Shown here in pieces: positions 54,315 through 62,268 of a DNA stretch of 64,000 bases. Numbering within the stretch: the stretch's first letter is position 1; each line of letters opens with the position of its first letter. The notes under the pieces are model-generated. The model was not told the origin of the DNA. It was given only the letters and a program-made list of their open reading frames with translations, and ran no database searches. The position numbers were made by a program, and so were the translations under genes. Source of the DNA: Morococcus cerebrosus (GTDB taxonomy: Bacteria; Pseudomonadota; Gammaproteobacteria; Burkholderiales; Neisseriaceae); assembly GCF_022749515.1 (NCBI RefSeq), contig NZ_CP094242.1:2480001-2544000 (forward strand). Reading direction: 5' to 3'.

Positions 54315-55448
54315 CTACCCCTCTGCCGTTTCGGACGATGCCCGGATATTGACGGACGTACATCTTGCCCATTGGTCGGGCGTGACGACGGTTAGGGTCG
54401 GTTTTTTAAGGACTACGTTATAAACACCAGCGACTTTTAAAACTGTTTGGATGTCTAAAGGCACAATATCCATGCCCAATTTTTCGCTTCGCGTTACTTC
54501 ATACTCCGCCCATGCTTGTTTTGCTGCCGCCAAAACCTCGGCAGTATTAACCCCGGTATACAAAACCAGCTCTGCGTCCAGCGTATAGTCGATTGCTGCC
54601 GGAGCAGTTACGGTTACCGTGTCGCAAAGCGGACGGACGCGTTCTCCGGACAAAAACCTTTGCACCGCGCTCACCAACTCCGAAGACGGCAACCCGTTTT
54701 TGGTCAATAGCGTTACCCTTACTTGCCCCCCTATCGGCAGGCCGTCCGACCCCGTTAAATTGCCCACATGTACGTCGCAAATAGCAGGGCTGACACGGCG
54801 GGCAAAATACTCATAAGCCCCGACAGGGCCTGCAACGCTAAAGCTTTCGGGGGCAAGCAGGATGCGTTGGCGGTATGCCTCATCAGATTCTTCCGCCGCA
54901 CCGCCCGTCGGCACAGTAGTGTTGACGGCTGTAACGCCGTCAATCGGATTGATAAGCGTATTAACCTGCCCTGCGGTAAAACCATTACCGGACACGCCGG
55001 TTTGGAGGCAGACAGCCTCCAAATCCAAAGTACGGATTGACGGCGAGAGCGTGCCGGATGCAACCGTCCGAAACACGGTCGCTCCGGCGGCCACTTGAGT
55101 GCCTTGTGCAATCAAAACAGGCTCCGCTTGGGCGGTAGCCAACGTAAAACGGATGGTGCATCGGGCGGCGGAGGCCTCAAGCCGCGGGGTGTTGACGTCA
55201 TCGCCGCACAAATCCAGCATCAGCCCCGTTGCAAAACGCGGGTGCTGCTGGCGGTAGGCCTCATTGACTGCTTTGCGCACCAAGGTTTCACGATAGGCAT
55301 AGGTATTGATGAGCAGCCGCTCGATATGGGCGGGTTGCAGGGTTTTACCGCTGCGGGACTCATAATCCGTAATGGTTTGCGCCAAGATTTCGGCCAGGTC
55401 ATCCGGAACCGCCTTAACCTCGTCCCGATTGAGTTTGCTCAAATCCAT
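54315..55448 (-). CDS. Baseplate protein J (gpJ/gp47 family)
   Basis: The 377-residue product is the baseplate wedge protein: MLDLCGDDVNTPRLEASAAR, IPGG-like TAGQVNTLINPIDGVTAV and EESDEAYRQRILLAPESFSVAGPVGAYEYFAR are its landmarks. It overlaps gpW by ten bases and is followed closely by gpI. Confidence 0.93.
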   Translation of the reverse strand: MDLSKLNRDEVKAVPDDLAEILAQTITDYESRSGKTLQPAHIERLLINTYAYRETLVRKAVNEAYRQQHPRFATGLMLDLCGDDVNTPRLEASAARCTIRFTLATAQAEPVLIAQGTQVAAGATVFRTVASGTLSPSIRTLDLEAVCLQTGVSGNGFTAGQVNTLINPIDGVTAVNTTVPTGGAAEESDEAYRQRILLAPESFSVAGPVGAYEYFARRVSPAICDVHVGNLTGSDGLPIGGQVRVTLLTKNGLPSSELVSAVQRFLSGERVRPLCDTVTVTAPAAIDYTLDAELVLYTGVNTAEVLAAAKQAWAEYEVTRSEKLGMDIVPLDIQTVLKVAGVYNVVLKKPTLTVVTPDQWARCTSVNIRASSETAEG

Positions 55449-55816
55449 GCCGCCTGCTCCAATCTGATGTCTGTGCTATAAATCTCGCCCGCCACCTCAT
55501 CCGCGACGCGCCAGTAAACCGTCATGGTCAGATGCGGTGCAGCACCGCCGAAAATAATGTCCTCAACCACCACCCGCTTCTCCCACGTCTGTATTGCCAA
55601 CATGGTTGAGCGGACGACATTCGGGACAAACACGTCTTCGGGTGTGTCCAGCCATTTGTAATGGTCGGAGCCGAAATCAGGACGGGTAACGTCCGCACCT
55701 TTGCGGGTGGACAGGATGTTGCGGATACATTGGTCGATGTCGTCCGCACCCTGAACCACGCCCGAGCCTTCGGGCGCGAGCTGCCAGTGTTTCGAGATAG
55801 GTGCGGCGTAGAACAT
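55439..55816 (-). CDS. Baseplate protein W (gpW/gp25-like)
   Basis: The 125-residue wedge protein of the T4 gp25/P2 gpW family has the pattern VQGADDIDQCIRNILSTRKG...RPDFGSDHYKWLDTPEDVFV and WEKRVVVEDIIF. ATG 55816 is chosen; its ribosome-binding sequence AGGGA lies in the right arm of the hairpin directly upstream. Confidence 0.93.
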   Translation of the reverse strand: MFYAAPISKHWQLAPEGSGVVQGADDIDQCIRNILSTRKGADVTRPDFGSDHYKWLDTPEDVFVPNVVRSTMLAIQTWEKRVVVEDIIFGGAAPHLTMTVYWRVADEVAGEIYSTDIRLEQAAWI

Positions 55817-55817
55817 C

Positions 55818-55852
55818 AAAAAATCCCTGTATCGCTTATAGATACAGGGATT
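55818..55852 (-). terminator. Terminator-like hairpin covering the gpW ribosome-binding site
   Basis: On the reverse strand AATCCCTGTATC pairs with GATACAGGGATT and is followed by six T and then the gpW start. It lies between genes V and W inside the tail operon, so it may attenuate transcription or mask AGGGA. Confidence 0.75.
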
Positions 55853-55888
55853 GTAGAGAAGGCCGTCTGAAACGCCTTTTAATGCGGT

Positions 55889-56500
55889 TTAATGATTTTT
55901 CGGCCCGCCGGTTTGCCCGCCTGAATCGCCGTCATGGATGTGCTTGCCGATGTTGATGCCGTTGACGATGAGGTCGCCGGTGATGTTGACTCTACCGTTG
56001 ATATTTGCCGCATCGCCGCCGCCGTCATTGCTGGCCGTCAAACCTGCGGTATAAGTCAACATCCCTTTTACTGTCGCATCGCCCGTGATTTCTATCTCCG
56101 GCGATTGGATGTCTACTTTTTTCGCCGCTTTGATTCGGACTTCGCCCGGCGTCTCAACGACTACTTCGCCGCTACTGCGATCATGTGAGATGACCGTGCC
56201 GTTGGTAAACCGTTTGACCCATTTGTTTTGGTCGGATACCGGCGGTTTGTCTGCGGCATTATAAATCGCGCCGACAACGCAGCCGGTCTCACCCCGCACA
56301 TCCAGCAGGCAGACAACCAACTCGCCTACATCAGGGAGGCTGTAAAACCGGTTGCCGCCCGCCGCAGGTGTCGCCATAGGCAGCCAGTCGGTTTCCATGT
56401 CATCGAGTACGGGAATTTTGACCCGCAAACTGTGCGCCGCTGCATCAATCGCCGATACAATGCCGAATTGCATCGTTGCTGTAAAATCATGGGTTTGCAT
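55889..56500 (-). CDS. Baseplate spike protein V (gpV)
   Basis: The 203-residue product is the central membrane-piercing spike. It has an OB-fold part (GIVSAIDAAAHSLRVKIPVLDDM, LPDVGELVVCLLDVRGETG), a beta-helical shaft (VDIQSPEIEITGDATVKG, NINGRVNITGDLIVNGI) and the C-terminal HIHDGDSGGQTGGP tip, whose His-x-His binds iron in P2. Start 56500 overlaps gpD by 14 bases; an upstream in-frame codon is rejected. Confidence 0.93.
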   Translation of the reverse strand: MQTHDFTATMQFGIVSAIDAAAHSLRVKIPVLDDMETDWLPMATPAAGGNRFYSLPDVGELVVCLLDVRGETGCVVGAIYNAADKPPVSDQNKWVKRFTNGTVISHDRSSGEVVVETPGEVRIKAAKKVDIQSPEIEITGDATVKGMLTYTAGLTASNDGGGDAANINGRVNITGDLIVNGINIGKHIHDGDSGGQTGGPKNH

Positions 56501-57584
56501 TATTTTTATCCTCGTCTGCGACATACTCCGTCATTTTGATCTCCAATTCGGTCGTCCATCCGCCGTGGCGTGTGAAATCATGTCTTGATTGCTTGACCAG
56601 ATATTTACCCGAGAACTTGCCAAATTCTTTAAGCCGTACCATTTGACCTGCCACCAACAGTGCATTGCCGACCAGTGTAACGGTACCCGCACATTGGTCG
56701 TCCTGCGCATCCGCCAATTTGGCATCTGCCCTGGCATTTAATTGCGCCGCGCTCTCACCCTTATTCGGCACGATACGCAATGTATCGCCCGTACTGCCGT
56801 GTTTGGCTTTGCCGCGTCTTGATTTACTACTGCGGCTGGCCGACACGGTCTGTTTAGATTTTGGGTCATAGCCTTTGACATCTACTTTAGACGGGACCCC
56901 CTTAATCAAATCGCGCAGGCGGATACGGATGATGTCCTCGGGCAACAATACGGCAACGGCAGGACGCTGTTTTAGTTCGGCATTATCGGCAAAGACCAGC
57001 TTATTTCCGACAATTTTAAAGCTGTGGCCATACTCCTGCGCCAAACGTGCTAAAAACTCGATATCACGCTCTTGGTACTGCGTCACACGTTTGATGGGGA
57101 TATTTTTGACCGTACCCGTTACCTCCAGCTTCAAACGGCCTGCCACCTGACGAACGATGGCAGCCAGAGTCGTGTTTTCATACGCCTTACCGCGCAAAGT
57201 GCGGCTAGACTTGGTAATCCCGGTCGATAGGGCCTTCAGGCTGACAGTCGACGGCGGATGGTTGTACTCAATCTCAGCAATCTCAAATTTGCCAAAAGAC
57301 AACAGCCCGGTAAATTGGTCTCCCAAGCTCAAAGACAAAGCATCGCCCTGTTCAGGATACCAATTACGCAGCCAGCGTCCGTCCGCATCCTCAAACTCAA
57401 CCTGCAACTCATCCGACTGCCCCTCAAGGTAATCGGTATAACTGAACGAAATCAGATAAGGCGCGACATCTGCCGTTATATCCTTGTCTTCGTAAGACAG
57501 GACAAAATCGGGCATGGTAACCGGATGGGTACTGCCGCCACCGTCAAGGCCTTTTGATTTTAAAAACGCACCTAACGCATCCAC
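56487..57584 (-). CDS. Tail protein D (late-control/baseplate hub)
   Basis: The 365-residue protein matches P2 gpD, which forms the hub linking tube and spike. Landmarks are VLSYEDKDITADVAPYLISF, DYLEGQSDELQVEFEDADGRW and DIEFLARLAQEYGHSFKI. It overlaps gpX by 13 bases and gpV by 14. Confidence 0.92.
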   Translation of the reverse strand: MDALGAFLKSKGLDGGGSTHPVTMPDFVLSYEDKDITADVAPYLISFSYTDYLEGQSDELQVEFEDADGRWLRNWYPEQGDALSLSLGDQFTGLLSFGKFEIAEIEYNHPPSTVSLKALSTGITKSSRTLRGKAYENTTLAAIVRQVAGRLKLEVTGTVKNIPIKRVTQYQERDIEFLARLAQEYGHSFKIVGNKLVFADNAELKQRPAVAVLLPEDIIRIRLRDLIKGVPSKVDVKGYDPKSKQTVSASRSSKSRRGKAKHGSTGDTLRIVPNKGESAAQLNARADAKLADAQDDQCAGTVTLVGNALLVAGQMVRLKEFGKFSGKYLVKQSRHDFTRHGGWTTELEIKMTEYVADEDKNNANP

Positions 57585-57793
57585 GGCGGCAGCTCCTCTT
57601 GGTTGTTCTTCGGTTTGGTTTCGAGTACGGGGACAAAGACCGTGAGGCCGCCCGTAAACTCCTCCGCCAACGGCAAGTGAGGATTGGCCGCAATCAGGCC
57701 GTCAATCAACAGCGCATTGCCATAATGCTTATGCGCAATCAAATCCCAGCGGTCGCCGTCTTGGGTGGTGTAGCGTATTACCGCACTCATCAT
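57572..57793 (-). CDS. Tail protein X (gpX, LysM-like)
   Basis: This 73-residue protein of the gpX family (YTTQDGDRWDLIAHKHYGNALLIDGLIAANPHLP) has a single LysM-like fold. It joins tail proteins U and D at the tail end. It overlaps gpU by four bases and gpD by 13. Confidence 0.92.
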   Translation of the reverse strand: MMSAVIRYTTQDGDRWDLIAHKHYGNALLIDGLIAANPHLPLAEEFTGGLTVFVPVLETKPKNNQEELPPWMR

Positions 57794-58689
57794 TTATCCT
57801 TTCTTGCCGCCAGCCAGCCGGTCAAAGCCTGGGCAGCGACAGAACCGTTTGCCATCGCATCAGATGCCTCGGCAACACCGTCCCCGACGGCAGCCAGCCA
57901 GCCGCCGATGGAGCCGCTCTCATACCCGTCACGCAATGCCCCGACGGCACCGCCCAGCCTGTTGGCCGCTTGCCCTGCCTGTAATGCAAATTCAGCCGCA
58001 CCTTTAAGGTCTCCGAAAATCGCCGTTACTTCGGGCAAGGCATTGAGCCGTCCTAAAGTGCTGCCGCCGATATTGAGTGCGTCCCCCAACAGGTTTAATG
58101 CCCCTGACGGGTCGTTTTTCAGATTTTTGGCAGCCTGTATCAGATTCTGCATATCGCTGATGCCCGCTTCGGCGGCGCGGTAAATTTTCACACCTTTTTC
58201 CACCGCCGAAATCAATTTGCCCGCTTTTGCCTGCACGCTCTCCGGCAATAAGGACAGGAGCGGATTTTGACCACCCGACTTGACTGCCGGGGTCGGGAGC
58301 GGATTATTCGGGTCGCCGACAAACTGGGTCAGCTCCACATCCAACTCACGCGCCGCCGTCCGGCCTTGCGCGTCCTGAATCAACGTGCGCTCCGTCAGCC
58401 GCTCAAGCACAAACCATCCGACAAACCGGCCGCTGCCGTAAACCAAAGACACCGCCTGCTGCGCCTCCAAAGCCGACAGCAGACCCTTATACGCCGTATC
58501 GGGATTACCCAGCCGCCAATGCAACTTGAGTGAGAAACGCAGTGTCGTCAGTTCGTTTTGCAAGGCCTGAAGGCGCGGACGGCCTTTCAATACCTCATGT
58601 TTGGCAAAATTGGCGGCATGCTGAGTTTCCAAAGATGTAAAGCTGTTTAAAAGCTCAAAGCGTACCTCGCCCAACATCGCATACATCAA
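57790..58689 (-). CDS. Tail protein U with C-terminal extension
   Basis: The first ~130 residues match P2 gpU (MLGEVRFELLNSFTSLETQ, GRFVGWFVLERLTERTLIQD), the tail-completion protein that links the tube end to the hub. The remaining ~170 residues are helical and Ala/Gly-rich with PGAxNLLGDAL-type repeats, absent from P2 gpU (159 aa). Whether the extension replaces another protein is unknown. It overlaps tape measure and gpX genes by four bases each. Confidence 0.83.
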   Translation of the reverse strand: MMYAMLGEVRFELLNSFTSLETQHAANFAKHEVLKGRPRLQALQNELTTLRFSLKLHWRLGNPDTAYKGLLSALEAQQAVSLVYGSGRFVGWFVLERLTERTLIQDAQGRTAARELDVELTQFVGDPNNPLPTPAVKSGGQNPLLSLLPESVQAKAGKLISAVEKGVKIYRAAEAGISDMQNLIQAAKNLKNDPSGALNLLGDALNIGGSTLGRLNALPEVTAIFGDLKGAAEFALQAGQAANRLGGAVGALRDGYESGSIGGWLAAVGDGVAEASDAMANGSVAAQALTGWLAARKDK

Positions 58690-60935
58690 TAAGCCCTCCG
58701 TGCTTTGTCGTCCATCATGCGGCGAAACATTGCCTCAAATTCACGCAAACCGATTTGCAGCGCAGCCTCAATCTGCTGAGGATTACCGCCCGGCGCATTG
58801 ATGGTTGGGTTGTAATTGATGGTCATCCCACCCGTTGACTGGGAGCTGCGCGCATCCGCAAATGCAGCGCGGCCAGATGATACCCGAGCCGCCATTTGTC
58901 CCATATGGTTTGCAAAACCACTTTTCAGACGACCGGCTACACCGGCCATCGAGGCAATAGGACTCGCCGCGCCCCTGTCCAAGCCGATTTGCAGACCGTC
59001 CATCATCCATCCGCCAAATCGGCGGAAAACGCGGCTGGGCGAGTGGATGCCCATCACACCCGCAAATGTTTGTTTGAGCGATGCCGCCTTTTCGGCAAAC
59101 CATGCCTTGACCGCCTCAAATTTAGATTTAAGGCCGGACCACAACCCTTGGATGATATTTGCGCCAAACTGTGCGAAGCTGGACGGCAACTGTACGCCGA
59201 ACCAAGACATAACGCCGCGGAATACCTGATAAAACAGATTAAGCGGCGACCACCTGAGTATCTGCGCCGAGATATTGCCGATACCGCCGCCGAAATAAGC
59301 TTTGATGCGCTCCCAGCAAGCACCGAAAAAAGACACAATAGTATTGACTACGCCGCCGACAAAAACGCCCAGGCCTTGCCACAATGCTTTCGCACCGGCA
59401 ACTACGGCATCCCAGTTGCGGTAGAGCATATAGGCGGCGACACCGAGCAGGGTCAGCGCGATCCCGATAGGGGTTGTCAACAGCATCATGCCAAGTTTTA
59501 CAAACGCACTTCCAACCATAGGTAGGAATCGGATAATTTGTAACAATACCCGACTAAATAACCATCCTACGCTCCTCATAACCTTAAACGCTGTAAAGAG
59601 TGGCGACATTGCCCGCGCAGCGACAATCCAACTTATAGACAGGACGCCTATCAACGCTGTAAGTCCTGAAAATCCGACCACGACCCCTGCAAGAATGCCG
59701 CCCAATATCAACAGACTATCGACCAAAGCGGGATTGGCGGCGGCAAAATCCGTCAACTCCTGTATGAAGCCTGCAAGAGCTGAGGATACTTTGCTGATAA
59801 CGGGCAACAGCCGCTCTCCGACAACTGTCATCAGCTCGCTGAAACTGTTTTTGAGCAGTGCCAGGCCGTTTTCGGTTGTTCCGGAACGGGCGGAAAATTC
59901 TTTATCCATACTCCCTATGAAAGAAGCTTTTCCGTCTTTGCCCGTTTTTTTGAGCTCCTCAATGGATTTCCGATAGGTATCCAGGCCGCCGACCAAAGCA
60001 GCGACGTCATCCGCATACTCCAAGCCGAATAAATCGACCAGTGCGCCCATTTGATTTTCTTTTGGCAGTTTTTCTACCTGTTTCAGAAAATCCATCAAAG
60101 CCTGCTCGCCGTTTTGCGCAATCGCCTTTTTCAGCGACTTGGATTCTAATCCCATATTTTTCAGAGCTTTTTGAAACTTTGCCCCCTGCTTGTCGGCCGT
60201 CATCAGTTTGGTCAGCATGCCGTTTATTGACGTACCCGCCACTTCAGGTGAGCGTCCGAGCGCAATAAAGGCGTTGGACAAAGAGGCCGTCTGAAGCTCG
60301 GTCAAGCCGAACTGTTTCGCCACGCCGCCAACACGCCCCAAAGTATTGACAATATCGGCGGCTTTGGCAGGGCTGCTGTTCGACAATTGGTTGACAGCAT
60401 CACCCAGTTTGTCGATTTGGGAAATCGGTATCTTATAAATGTTGGCCAGCTTCGCCATGCTGTCGCCCGCCTGCTCGGCAGACATATCGAACGCAACACC
60501 CATCTTGGCAATTGTTGTAGTAAATGATTTAAGGTCTTTCTCGGCAATGCCGAGCTGGCCACCGGATGCCGCAATTCCCGCCAACTCTTCTTTTGACATT
60601 GGAATGGTTCTAGTCATTTCCAAAATGTCTTTTTTCAGATTTTTAAAACCTTCAGGAGATTCGAAATCCACCACTTTTTTAACATTCGCCATAGCAGATT
60701 CGAATTTGATTGCTTCTTCTGACAGCCCCATGACCGCCCCGGATACAGCTTTGATGCTGCTGACCGCGCTGGACGCTGCAACAAGCGTACCTGCCCCCAA
60801 TACAGACAGCTTCTTGCCTGTACTAATTGCATCACTTTTAAGCATTCCTATGGCGGCCCGCAGATTCTTTAGACCTGCCAAAGCTCCGCCTACGGTTGCT
60901 CCGACAGTAATCGCTATTGCCAAATTGGATGACAT
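58686..60935 (-). CDS. Tail tape measure protein (gpT)
   Basis: The 749-residue product sets tail length. An N-terminal helical core contains the TMP signature EFESAMANVKKVVDF-like segment, GIAASGGQLG and QLSNSSPAKAADIVNTLGRVG, then long coiled-coil and membrane-like stretches (~400-520: ALVDSLLILGGILAGVVVGF) and a C-terminal Gly-rich end. At 749 residues a tail of roughly 110 nm is expected from the usual length rule. It starts eight bases after nothing obvious upstream; the plus-strand gene 60985-61179 lies between it and E'. Confidence 0.92.
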   Translation of the reverse strand: MSSNLAIAITVGATVGGALAGLKNLRAAIGMLKSDAISTGKKLSVLGAGTLVAASSAVSSIKAVSGAVMGLSEEAIKFESAMANVKKVVDFESPEGFKNLKKDILEMTRTIPMSKEELAGIAASGGQLGIAEKDLKSFTTTIAKMGVAFDMSAEQAGDSMAKLANIYKIPISQIDKLGDAVNQLSNSSPAKAADIVNTLGRVGGVAKQFGLTELQTASLSNAFIALGRSPEVAGTSINGMLTKLMTADKQGAKFQKALKNMGLESKSLKKAIAQNGEQALMDFLKQVEKLPKENQMGALVDLFGLEYADDVAALVGGLDTYRKSIEELKKTGKDGKASFIGSMDKEFSARSGTTENGLALLKNSFSELMTVVGERLLPVISKVSSALAGFIQELTDFAAANPALVDSLLILGGILAGVVVGFSGLTALIGVLSISWIVAARAMSPLFTAFKVMRSVGWLFSRVLLQIIRFLPMVGSAFVKLGMMLLTTPIGIALTLLGVAAYMLYRNWDAVVAGAKALWQGLGVFVGGVVNTIVSFFGACWERIKAYFGGGIGNISAQILRWSPLNLFYQVFRGVMSWFGVQLPSSFAQFGANIIQGLWSGLKSKFEAVKAWFAEKAASLKQTFAGVMGIHSPSRVFRRFGGWMMDGLQIGLDRGAASPIASMAGVAGRLKSGFANHMGQMAARVSSGRAAFADARSSQSTGGMTINYNPTINAPGGNPQQIEAALQIGLREFEAMFRRMMDDKARRAY

Positions 60936-60984
60936 AGGTTAGAGTCCTAGTAACTAATAATTTAATGGGCGGGTAAGGGTAAAA

Positions 60985-61179
60985 ATGCAAGCATTGTTTG
61001 ATTATCTGAATGATCTGATTTCACTATTCGGCTATGTATGCGGATTTATCGTTTGGGGCGTTATTTCGATTTTTGCCTACCATTTCTATCCTGTTACAAC
61101 CACTGTAGTCGGCGTAGTAATCGGCATCGGTTTCCTAATCGGGTGTTTTGAGACAGTCCGGACCCGTCTGAAAACGTAA
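60985..61179 (+). CDS. Small two-helix membrane protein on the opposite strand (possible moron)
   Basis: The 64-residue product has two hydrophobic helices (SLFGYVCGFIVWGVISIFAY and VGVVIGIGFLIGCF) with short loops and a basic end. TAAGGG lies seven to eight bases upstream of ATG 60985. It is the only rightward gene within the leftward tail operon, typical of independently acquired lysogeny genes. A role in superinfection exclusion is a guess. Its last codons coincide with a partial uptake sequence (CCGTCTGAAAAC). Confidence 0.6.
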   Translation: MQALFDYLNDLISLFGYVCGFIVWGVISIFAYHFYPVTTTVVGVVIGIGFLIGCFETVRTRLKT

Positions 61180-61183
61180 ATTC

Positions 61184-61423
61184 CTACATAGTCTTACGAA
61201 AGCCCGCCTTAATTTGGCGGGCTGCTTCTTTATGCCAATCTTCAAATTCTTCAAGCGTCATCGCGTAAATATCCTGCACACTCCAGCCAAACCACCATGC
61301 CAAATCGGCACACGCCGACAGTAATTCGTGGTTTGCTTCTTGACCGCTTTTATATTCAGACCTGCTCCGTTTCGCTGCGAAATGTAGCCTGTACAGCCTC
61401 CAAGTCCTGCAAATCCAGCTCGT
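61184..61423 (-). CDS. Tail assembly chaperone extension E' (frameshift product)
   Basis: The 79-codon frame has no start codon of its own but reads the P2 GpE-type motif DLAWWFGWSVQDIYAMTLEEF, then ...DWHKEAARQIKAGF. It overlaps the end of gene E by 68 bases in the +1/-2 frame, so expression by ribosomal frameshifting to make an E-E' fusion is expected as in other tailed phages. It stops at TAG 61184. Confidence 0.8.
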   Translation of the reverse strand, partial: TSWICRTWRLYRLHFAAKRSRSEYKSGQEANHELLSACADLAWWFGWSVQDIYAMTLEEFEDWHKEAARQIKAGFRKTM

Positions 61424-61640
61424 CTAAATCTTCCGGAACTAGCCCTGTGACTCGTGCCACAAGCATCAAACCCTGTTCCACTTCGCTGCCAATGTGCATT
61501 ACTGCGCGCAAATCGCCGACGCGCGGGCGACGAACCTCCAGCTCCGACAGAACTTGTCCGGTCGCCAAGCGCACGGGATATTTCAGTTTCACAACGGTAT
61601 TTACACCCAAATCCGCCTGCATCTGTTTTGCTTCGTTCAT
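61356..61640 (-). CDS. Tail assembly chaperone E (gpE)
   Basis: The 94-residue product has the phage tail assembly chaperone pattern (KYPVRLATGQVLSELEVRRPRVGDL and LVPEDLDELDLQDLEAV). ATG 61640 has TTTGGAGAACG upstream; a longer frame to 61694 is a read-through of the terminator region. It precedes the E' frame. Confidence 0.85.
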   Translation of the reverse strand: MNEAKQMQADLGVNTVVKLKYPVRLATGQVLSELEVRRPRVGDLRAVMHIGSEVEQGLMLVARVTGLVPEDLDELDLQDLEAVQATFRSETEQV

Positions 61641-61655
61641 TTCGTTCTCCAAAAA

Positions 61656-61690
61656 TAAAAAAAAATCACCGTATCGGAACGGTGATTGTG
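61656..61690 (-). terminator. Terminator-like hairpin between tube and E genes
   Basis: On the reverse strand AATCACCGT pairs with ACGGTGATT around TCCGAT, followed by nine T. It lies between the tube gene stop and the E start and probably reduces downstream transcription after the highly expressed sheath and tube genes. A single uptake sequence (61695-61706) precedes it. Confidence 0.8.
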
Positions 61691-61730
61691 TCAAAGGTCG
61701 TCTGAAACGGCTTTTAATCCGATTTAAAGA

Positions 61731-62246
61731 TTAAGCGCCAATGTTTTTACGCATTTGGCTCAAAACGTCCTGACCGTCTACGCGGTAGATGTTTTTCATC
61801 GCGTTGTAGTACAGCACTTCTCGACCACCGACGACTTGGCGGACTTCTGTCGCCTGGTAGGTTGAGCTAAATTCCGCCTTTTCCTTAGGCTTGTAACCGC
61901 CCAAGGCGTTTTTTGAAAACATCGCCGTTACCGTAGTTACGATGGGGACTTCTTCCGCCAAACCTGCTGAATTAAAGGTTTGCAGGTTGCCGCGCACCAT
62001 CAGTTGCACAGCCTTGAATGGGTTGGATGCCTTTTTCGCCACCTCAGGATAAAAGCTGTTCCAGGTAACTTCGCCTTCCAGCGCCTCAACGCCGTTTGGC
62101 AGTTTGATGGTGCCAACCATACCTAAACCGGTAAAGTCGTCCTGGCCAAACTCAAACTCAGGCAGCTTAAACTCGGATGCATTGCCCAAAAGGCTGTTGC
62201 CGTCGATATAGATATTGGCATTGTAGATTGCATTGATTGCAGACAT
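61731..62246 (-). CDS. Major tail tube protein (P2 FII family)
   Basis: The 171-residue product has the FII pattern MSAINAIYNANIYIDGNSLLG, EFKLPEFEFGQDDFTGLGMVG and ALEGEVTWNSF. It polymerises inside the sheath. It follows the sheath gene by 22 bases. Confidence 0.94.
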   Translation of the reverse strand: MSAINAIYNANIYIDGNSLLGNASEFKLPEFEFGQDDFTGLGMVGTIKLPNGVEALEGEVTWNSFYPEVAKKASNPFKAVQLMVRGNLQTFNSAGLAEEVPIVTTVTAMFSKNALGGYKPKEKAEFSSTYQATEVRQVVGGREVLYYNAMKNIYRVDGQDVLSQMRKNIGA

Positions 62247-62268
62247 ATTTCTTCCTTTTCAGCCGACC

